Below, piece by piece: positions 14,076 through 18,948 of a DNA stretch of 18,948 bases; position 1 is the stretch's first letter, and each line of letters opens with the position of its first letter. The notes below the pieces were generated by a model. That model ran no database searches, had not been told where the DNA came from, and was given only the letters and a program-made list of their open reading frames with translations. Origin of the DNA: Egerieimonas sp900552095 (GTDB lineage: Bacteria > Bacillota > Clostridia > Lachnospirales > Lachnospiraceae); assembly GCA_902469965.1 (NCBI GenBank), contig CABREP010000047.1, positions 1-18,948 of the forward strand, in the 5' to 3' direction. A program made the position numbers and the translations under genes.

Positions 14076-14921
14076 ATGCGTGTAGTAAAGGTCTTAAACA
14101 ATTCTCTGGTGCTGGCTCTGGATGAAGACGGGAGAGAGACGATCCTTATGGGGAAGGGGATCGGTTTTCATAAGGCAGCCGGATATGAGTTTCAGAAGGA
14201 AGAGGTGGAGAAGGTTTTCGTGCTGAAAGACCGGTCCATCTCCAGAAGCATTATACGGCTGGCGGCCGAGACGGACAGTGTGTACTTTGAACTGGCAAAA
14301 TCTGTGATTGATTATGCGATTGAGCGCTATGGCATGAGGCTTCTGGATCATATCTATCTTTCACTGACGGATCATCTGGCTTTTGCAGTGAAGCGGCAGC
14401 GGGAGCAGATCGAGGTTCCCAACTTTTATACCATGGAGATGAAAAAATTTAATCCGAATGAGTATCAGGTGGGGATTTATGCGCTGGAACAGGTAAAAAG
14501 AAAGCTGGATGTGGAACTGCCTTCCGATGAAGCGGGAAATATCGCGTTTCATTTTATCAATGCCCAGGTGGATCACCCCTATAATGATAAAAACAGGGTA
14601 ATCAGCCGGGTGACGGAGAATGTGCTTGAGATTGTTCAGTATTATTTTAAACTGGTCTATGAGGAGGAAAGCACTTCTTATTCCAGGTATGTGACCCATG
14701 TGCGGCTCTTTGCCCAGAGGCTGGTCAGCGGTCAGCTTCTGCCGGAGGAGAGTTCCCGGCTTCTCTACGATCAGATCGCGGAGGCCTGTGTGGAGGAATT
14801 TGCCTGTGTAGATAAAATAGCAGTTTACGTTAAGGAGACCTTTGGCATCGCGCTGACCAATCAGGAAGCCATGTACCTGGCACTTCATATTCACCGGGTT
14901 CTGGAAGAAGGCAGACATTAG
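14076..14921 (+). CDS. licT: LicT/BglG family transcriptional antiterminator
   Basis: This 281-residue RNA-binding antiterminator recognises the RAT at 10412-10440. The N-terminal CAT RNA-binding domain (1-55) reads MRVVKVLNNSLVLALDEDGRE, then MGKGIGF and KVFVL. Two PRD domains follow, with the regulatory histidines at family positions: H100 (SLTDH), H159 (IAFHFINA), H208 (YVTHVRLFAQ) and H271 (LALHIHRV). EIIBCA is expected to phosphorylate PRD1 without substrate (inactive), and HPr to phosphorylate PRD2 (active, catabolite signal). ATG 14076 with a GGGGGGAAAG site gives the exact family N terminus; an upstream in-frame TTG at 14001 would add 25 unrelated residues and is rejected. It is internal to the operon it controls, making a positive feedback loop. 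Confidence 0.94.
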   Translation: MRVVKVLNNSLVLALDEDGRETILMGKGIGFHKAAGYEFQKEEVEKVFVLKDRSISRSIIRLAAETDSVYFELAKSVIDYAIERYGMRLLDHIYLSLTDHLAFAVKRQREQIEVPNFYTMEMKKFNPNEYQVGIYALEQVKRKLDVELPSDEAGNIAFHFINAQVDHPYNDKNRVISRVTENVLEIVQYYFKLVYEEESTSYSRYVTHVRLFAQRLVSGQLLPEESSRLLYDQIAEACVEEFACVDKIAVYVKETFGIALTNQEAMYLALHIHRVLEEGRH

Positions 14922-14932
14922 GAGGAAAAGGA

Positions 14933-16399
14933 ATGAACGTTTGTGTGATTGATGTGGGGACTTCCAGTATGCGGGGGATTCTCTACAATGAAAAAGCAGA
15001 GATTCTTTTTGTACATCAGATTCAGTACGAGGTACAGTACTTGAGTGAGACGGAAGCGGAGCAGGATCCGGCAGACTGGAAGCGTGCGCTTCTGGAGATT
15101 GGGAGGAAGACGGCAGAGTTTGCCGCGGCGAAAGGAATCGGGGTGGATGCCCTTTCCCTGACTTCCCAGCGCTCATCGGTGATTCCTGTGGACCGGGAGG
15201 GCACTCCTCTGCGCCCTGCCATTATGTGGCTGGATAAGAGAAATGCTTCTATCTGTGAGGAGTTAAAGGACAGGGAGGCGTGGATCGTATCGAAGACCGG
15301 TGCGAGAGTGAATGCGATCTTCTCCGGAAGTAAGATGACCTGGATCAGGAGAAGGGAACCGGAGATTTACGATAAGGCGTACAAACTGATTACAATTGCC
15401 GACTATCTGGCCTGGCTGATGACCGGAGAGTATAAGACAGATCACACTTACGGAAGCCGGTCCGGCCTTATGAATATCCGGACCAGGCAGTGGGATGAAG
15501 AACTTCTGGAGCTCTATGAGATCGACAGGGAGAAACTCTGTGATCTGATTGCTCCGGGGTCAGTTCTGGGGTATACGAAGGAAGCTTTTGCCAGAGAAAC
15601 GGGACTGGCGGAGGGAATTCCTCTGGTGAGTGCGGGAGGAGACCAGCAGTGTGCAGCCCTGGGTATGGGAGTGATTGAAAAGGGAGATATGGAGCTGACA
15701 GCAGGGACGGGAGCCTTCCTTCTGGCTTACTGTGATCAGGTTCCGGAGGAATTAAAGGCGGAGATTATCTGCGGAGCGCATGCCGTTCCGGGAAAATATG
15801 TGCTGGAGTCCAGCATGTTGTCCTGCGCTTCTCTTTATGACTGGTTTAAGAAGCAGTTTTATGATCCGGGAGAGGGGTATGAGCGGATCAACCGGGAAGT
15901 GGAAAGCTCTCCGGCAGGAGCCGGAGGCTGTCTCGTACTCCCCTATTTTCAGGGGAGGGGAACACCGGATTTCAATATGAAGGCTTCGGGAAGTTTTCAC
16001 AACCTTACTTTAAATACTACCCGGCAGGATATGGCGAGGGCAGTTCTGGAAGCGATTGCCTTCGAGGCCAGGAATAACATTGAAGTTCTGGAACAGTACA
16101 CGGGGGAGGCACGGCAGCTCTTTATCAGCGGCGGCCTTACCAATTTTGAGTCCTTTGATCAGATCCAGGCAGATACGTATCAGAAAAAACTGGTGAAAAG
16201 CAGCAATCCGGAGCAGACTTCGCTGGGTGGACTTGTCAGCGCCCTGACGGCTCTTGGGACTTATGGGAGCTATGAGGAGGCGCTTCGGGCGGTGAAAGCA
16301 GGGGAGCAGGAGAAAAGCTATGAACCGGATCCCGGACAGGGCAGGATCTATGAGAAGAAACGCCGGCAGATGAAAGAGCTTTATAGAAAATTATATTGA
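14933..16399 (+). CDS. FGGY family carbohydrate kinase
   Basis: This 488-residue ATP-dependent kinase belongs to the sugar/polyol class that includes xylulokinase, gluconokinase and glycerol kinase. The N-terminal phosphate loop is IDVGTSSMRG (6-15). The catalytic base is D237 in SAGGDQQCAALGMG, and the second ATP-binding motif is LTAGTGAFL (255-263). The C-terminal FGGY signature region contains LFISGGLTNFESFDQIQADTYQKK. Substrate cannot be assigned by eye; the GGDQQ block is close to glycerol- and xylulo-kinase types. AGGAGG lies just before the ATG, 11 bases after licT, so it is the last gene of the beta-glucoside operon. Such a kinase is not needed for glucose-6-phosphate. It therefore hints that the glycoside's second half is a ketose, pentose or polyol that must be phosphorylated. 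Confidence 0.92.
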   Translation: MNVCVIDVGTSSMRGILYNEKAEILFVHQIQYEVQYLSETEAEQDPADWKRALLEIGRKTAEFAAAKGIGVDALSLTSQRSSVIPVDREGTPLRPAIMWLDKRNASICEELKDREAWIVSKTGARVNAIFSGSKMTWIRRREPEIYDKAYKLITIADYLAWLMTGEYKTDHTYGSRSGLMNIRTRQWDEELLELYEIDREKLCDLIAPGSVLGYTKEAFARETGLAEGIPLVSAGGDQQCAALGMGVIEKGDMELTAGTGAFLLAYCDQVPEELKAEIICGAHAVPGKYVLESSMLSCASLYDWFKKQFYDPGEGYERINREVESSPAGAGGCLVLPYFQGRGTPDFNMKASGSFHNLTLNTTRQDMARAVLEAIAFEARNNIEVLEQYTGEARQLFISGGLTNFESFDQIQADTYQKKLVKSSNPEQTSLGGLVSALTALGTYGSYEEALRAVKAGEQEKSYEPDPGQGRIYEKKRRQMKELYRKLY

Positions 16400-16425
16400 T
16401 GAAACAAAAGCGGACATGGTATACT
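16396..16425 (+). promoter_or_regulatory. Possible promoter of the DUF4178 operon inside the bgl terminator
   Basis: TTGATG (16396-16401) and TATACT (16420-16425) are spaced by 18 bases. The -10 lies in the left arm of the terminator hairpin and the expected start (~16432) in its loop. Transcripts from it would not form the hairpin. Confidence 0.4.
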
Positions 16426-16461
16426 TACCTCGTAAGAAAAGGAAGTATGCCATGTTTTTTT
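16414..16461 (+). terminator. Rho-independent terminator of the beta-glucoside operon
   Basis: ACATGGTATACTT (16414-16426) pairs with AAGTATGCCATGT (16443-16455) over 13 bp with one G-U. The loop is 16 bases and a run of seven T (16455-16461) follows. Confidence 0.88.
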
Positions 16462-16490
16462 CTGCAGAAAAGGCAGGCGGATGAAGGAGA

Positions 16491-17567
16491 ATGGGGTGGA
16501 CTGTGGATTATAATATTGGAGAGGTGCTGCGGGCGGACGGGCAGAGATACAAGATCATAGGAAAAATCCAGTATAAAAATACAGAAGATAACTGTCGGTG
16601 GATGGAATACCGCCTGAAGCACTGTGAAAATGGAAGAGAGTACTGGCTGAGTGTGGATGATGTATACGATGAGTATTCTCTCTCTCAGGAGGCAGGGGAG
16701 GTTTCCCTGGAAGGATTCTCCCGGGTAGATGCAGGAACGCAGGAGGTGATCGGCGTCTGGGGAAAGACAGATGTGGAGGTGGGAGAAAGAGCTGCTTTCA
16801 CGGAGTATGAAGACGCTTCCGGGGAGAAGATCATATCAGAAGAAGTGTGGGAAGATGGAAGGGAGGTCTCCGAAGGTTATTATCTGGATTGGAATGAAGT
16901 GACTGTGGAGCGGACGCAGCCTTCCCGGACAACGCAGAAAAGAAAGAAAAAGAATCTGGGGTTTGTGATCGGAATGGGGCTTCTGGGTATTTTCCTGCTG
17001 GTTTTTCTTTTTTCTTCCCTTTTTGGAAAGAAGACGCCGATCGCAGATTATCTGAAGGATTCGGTTTCGTATACGTATGTTACTTCTATCACGGGGAGCG
17101 GAAAGGAAAAAGCGGATGTTTATCGATCGGCTCTGAGTGTGGATGGAACGGCCCGGGATATTATCGACGGAATTGAAGGACAGACGGAAGAAGTACAGCA
17201 GAACACGGAAGATGGAGACGACAGTATCGCAATCCTGACGGAGGAGGAATACTGTCTGATCTATACCTCGGAAGAGCAGGAGGTTCTGGTGCAGATTTCG
17301 GATCGGGCATATGCCTACACGACAGATAAGACGCCTTACCGGGCGCGCAGAGCGACCCATCTGTACTATCGCGGGTTCTATTATTCCAGGGGTTACAGCA
17401 GGGACAGGAACAGCTTTGGATCGAAGAATTCGTCCTACAGCGATTATGATGGAGATACAGTAGATTATAACGGGGCGGATCCCTACAGCAGTTATTCATC
17501 CAGCGTGCGCCAGTCCAGTGTGGGAAGCAGGACTTCTTCCGGCGGCGGCCTGAGCAGCGGAAAGTAA
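16491..17567 (+). CDS. DUF4178 domain-containing single-pass membrane protein
   Basis: The protein has 358 residues. Residues 5-140 resemble the DUF4178 domain: IGEVLRADGQRYKIIGKIQYK, a WMEYRL strand, YWLSVDD, then an acidic segment and SEGYYLDWNEVTVE. A basic KRKKK stretch precedes one membrane helix at about 155-178. The distal part ends in a low-complexity Tyr/Ser/Gly/Arg tail (about 285-358), repeatedly SYSDYD, YSSYSSS and SSGGGLSSG. Start choice is uncertain. ATG 16491 is only 1 base from AAGGAG (16484-16489), while GTG 16503 is 13 bases away; an upstream in-frame stop at 16482 excludes longer forms. It is followed 17 bases later by DUF350 and then a spermidine-synthase-like gene. The biochemical role is unknown. 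Confidence 0.85.
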   Translation: MGWTVDYNIGEVLRADGQRYKIIGKIQYKNTEDNCRWMEYRLKHCENGREYWLSVDDVYDEYSLSQEAGEVSLEGFSRVDAGTQEVIGVWGKTDVEVGERAAFTEYEDASGEKIISEEVWEDGREVSEGYYLDWNEVTVERTQPSRTTQKRKKKNLGFVIGMGLLGIFLLVFLFSSLFGKKTPIADYLKDSVSYTYVTSITGSGKEKADVYRSALSVDGTARDIIDGIEGQTEEVQQNTEDGDDSIAILTEEEYCLIYTSEEQEVLVQISDRAYAYTTDKTPYRARRATHLYYRGFYYSRGYSRDRNSFGSKNSSYSDYDGDTVDYNGADPYSSYSSSVRQSSVGSRTSSGGGLSSGK

Positions 17568-17584
17568 AGAGGAGGAAGGAAGAA

Positions 17585-18016
17585 ATGGAATTATTGATGG
17601 AAATCGTGAATGTGGGAGTATACTCTGTGCTTGGTATTGTGCTGATGATTCTCGGAAATTTTCTGATTGATCTGATTGTTCCCTGCCATTTCCCTACGGA
17701 GATTAAGAAGGGAAACCAGGCGGTGGGATGGCTGAGCGCCGGATCTTTTATCGGTATCGGAATGATTTTGAGAACGGCGATTATGTCTCCGGCGGTGCAG
17801 GCAGCAGAGGAAGATCTGATGTCCGGCATTTTGAACAGTGCTCTTTATTTTGTTCTGGGGATTGTCTTTTTTATGATCGGTTATGTGGTGGTTAATCTCT
17901 GGAACCGCCGTTTTAACCTGAATGAAGAAATTGGAAAGGGCAATACCGCTGCCGGCGTGATGGTGTTCGGCATTTTCATTGGCCTGGCGCTTGTGATCAG
18001 CGGAGTTATTTTCTGA
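17585..18016 (+). CDS. DUF350 family membrane protein
   Basis: The protein has 143 residues with four predicted membrane helices, at about 9-31, 48-66, 82-105 and 121-141. They are arranged as two similar halves. Each half carries the DUF350 pattern: EIKKGNQAVGWLSAGSFIGIGMIL in the first, EEIGKGNTAAGVMVFGIFIGLALVI in the second. The repeated E-x-x-K-G-N-x-A is the hallmark (YjfL family). Function is not established; the family recurs with spermidine-synthase-like and DUF4178 or PspA-like genes. The ribosome site AGGAGG precedes the ATG, and its TGA overlaps the next gene's ATG by one base, so translation is coupled. Confidence 0.9.
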   Translation: MELLMEIVNVGVYSVLGIVLMILGNFLIDLIVPCHFPTEIKKGNQAVGWLSAGSFIGIGMILRTAIMSPAVQAAEEDLMSGILNSALYFVLGIVFFMIGYVVVNLWNRRFNLNEEIGKGNTAAGVMVFGIFIGLALVISGVIF

Positions 18017-18948
18017 TGAAAAAGTACAGGCTGCTGATGCTTACGACGCTGATCATTTCAGGCTGCTCGATCTGTTATGAACTGATTATCAGCGCGGTAA
18101 GCTCTTATCTGATGGGGGACAGTGTGTGGCAGTATTCGGTCACCATCGGCCTTTATATGTCGGCTATGGGGCTGGGTTCCTATCTGTCCAAATATATTAA
18201 AAAGAATCTTTTTAACTGGTTTGCTTTTATTGAAATGGGAGTGGGGATTGCCGGGGGAACCAGCGCACTCATTCTGTTCTATGCGAATCTTTATCTGGAA
18301 ACTTACCAGATCGTGATGTATCTGGAAATTATCCTGATCGGCACTTTTGTGGGGGTGGAGATTCCGCTTCTGACACGGATTGTGGAGGAGGACAATGAAA
18401 ATCTCAGAGTGACGCTATCTTCTATTTTCAGCTTTGATTATATTGGAGGACTGGTGGGATCGATCGCCTTTCCCCTGATTCTTCTGCCCCGGCTTGGGTA
18501 TTTTGCCACCGCATTTTTCACAGGGTGTATGAATGTGACTGCCGCTGCGCTTATTATCTTCCGGTATGCGAAGCGTCTTCACAGGCCAAAGCTTTATAAG
18601 GCGGCAGTGAGCGGGCTTTTATTTCTGATGGTTCTGGGGATGCTGTTCTCTGATACAATTTCCGGGCAGGTGGAGGACGGACTTTACCGGGATCGGGTAA
18701 TTCTGTCGGAGCACACGAAGTACCAGCACATTGTGATGACGAAGCACAAGGATGATCTGCGGCTTTATCTGGATGGAAATGTACAGTTCTGTTCTCTGGA
18801 TGAATACCGGTATCATGAGGCGCTGGTCCATATTCCCATGGCGCAGGCGCCTTCCAGGGATAAGGTTCTGGTTCTGGGCGGCGGGGATGGCCTGGCTCTG
18901 CGGGAGCTGTTAAAATATCCGGAGACGGAGATCACGCTGGTAGATCTG
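18016..18948 (+). CDS. Membrane-anchored polyamine aminopropyltransferase (SpeE)-like protein, 3' end cut by window
   Basis: The frame is open for 311 codons from ATG 18016 to the last base, so the gene is partial. Residues 1-210 contain six or seven hydrophobic segments with motifs of membrane-type spermidine synthases (SGCSICYELI near the start, AMGLGSYLS, EIPLLTR, FDYIGGLVGS). The SpeE fold follows: YQHIV, LYLDGNVQF, DEYRYHEALVHIP and the nucleotide/decarboxy-SAM site VLVLGGGDGLALREL, then TLVDL at the edge. Ordinary SpeE (~280 residues) transfers aminopropyl groups from decarboxy-SAM to putrescine and lacks the membrane half. Whether this enzyme uses polyamines or another acceptor is unknown. 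The start overlaps the DUF350 stop (TGATG), so it is translationally coupled. Confidence 0.9.
   Translation, partial: MKKYRLLMLTTLIISGCSICYELIISAVSSYLMGDSVWQYSVTIGLYMSAMGLGSYLSKYIKKNLFNWFAFIEMGVGIAGGTSALILFYANLYLETYQIVMYLEIILIGTFVGVEIPLLTRIVEEDNENLRVTLSSIFSFDYIGGLVGSIAFPLILLPRLGYFATAFFTGCMNVTAAALIIFRYAKRLHRPKLYKAAVSGLLFLMVLGMLFSDTISGQVEDGLYRDRVILSEHTKYQHIVMTKHKDDLRLYLDGNVQFCSLDEYRYHEALVHIPMAQAPSRDKVLVLGGGDGLALRELLKYPETEITLVDL

Overview
This looks like chromosomal DNA of a gut-type Firmicute, most likely a Lachnospiraceae/Clostridia member. The grounds are strong AGGAGG-type ribosome sites, GTG starts, moderate GC, and the gene families present (DUF2812/PadR, GntR-UTRA, LicT-controlled PTS, TetM-like GTPase with a YacP tail, DUF4178/DUF350). 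The species is inferred, not shown. There is no rRNA, tRNA, CRISPR array, transposase or phage gene.

Layout. (A) 1-1373: the 3' part of an RsgA-like GTPase that appears frameshifted, then a TetR regulator and a terminator. This stretch is visibly more AT-rich than the rest. (B) 1425-3698: a DUF2812 membrane protein and a PadR regulator in one operon, with a perfect palindrome just after the promoter. An HD-domain hydrolase converges on it and overlaps the PadR 3' end. (C) 3807-6596: a GntR/UTRA regulator followed by an unrecognised 662-residue membrane-anchored protein. (D) 6677-10327: an 896-residue translational GTPase of the Tet(M)/EF-G type fused to a C-terminal Rae1/YacP-like NYN ribonuclease domain, then an overlapping HAD-IIB phosphatase and a terminator. 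Its promoter -10 box lies in the loop of a 16-bp inverted repeat whose right arm contains the ribosome-binding site. (E) 10357-16461: a beta-glucoside operon with a RAT/terminator leader, PTS EIIBCA, GH1 6-phospho-beta-glucosidase, LicT antiterminator and an FGGY sugar kinase. (F) 16396-18948: DUF4178, DUF350 and a membrane-anchored spermidine-synthase-like protein cut by the window end.

How the genes work together. In E, LicT should bind the RAT RNA when beta-glucosides are present and let transcription pass the leader terminator. EIIBCA then imports and phosphorylates the glycoside, GH1 cleaves it, and the FGGY kinase may phosphorylate the other half. In D, the fusion suggests a protein that docks in the ribosomal A site like Tet(M) or EF-G and delivers an A-site mRNA nuclease like Rae1. 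This is the strongest candidate for an undescribed system here. F resembles a conserved but poorly understood membrane/polyamine-related gene set.
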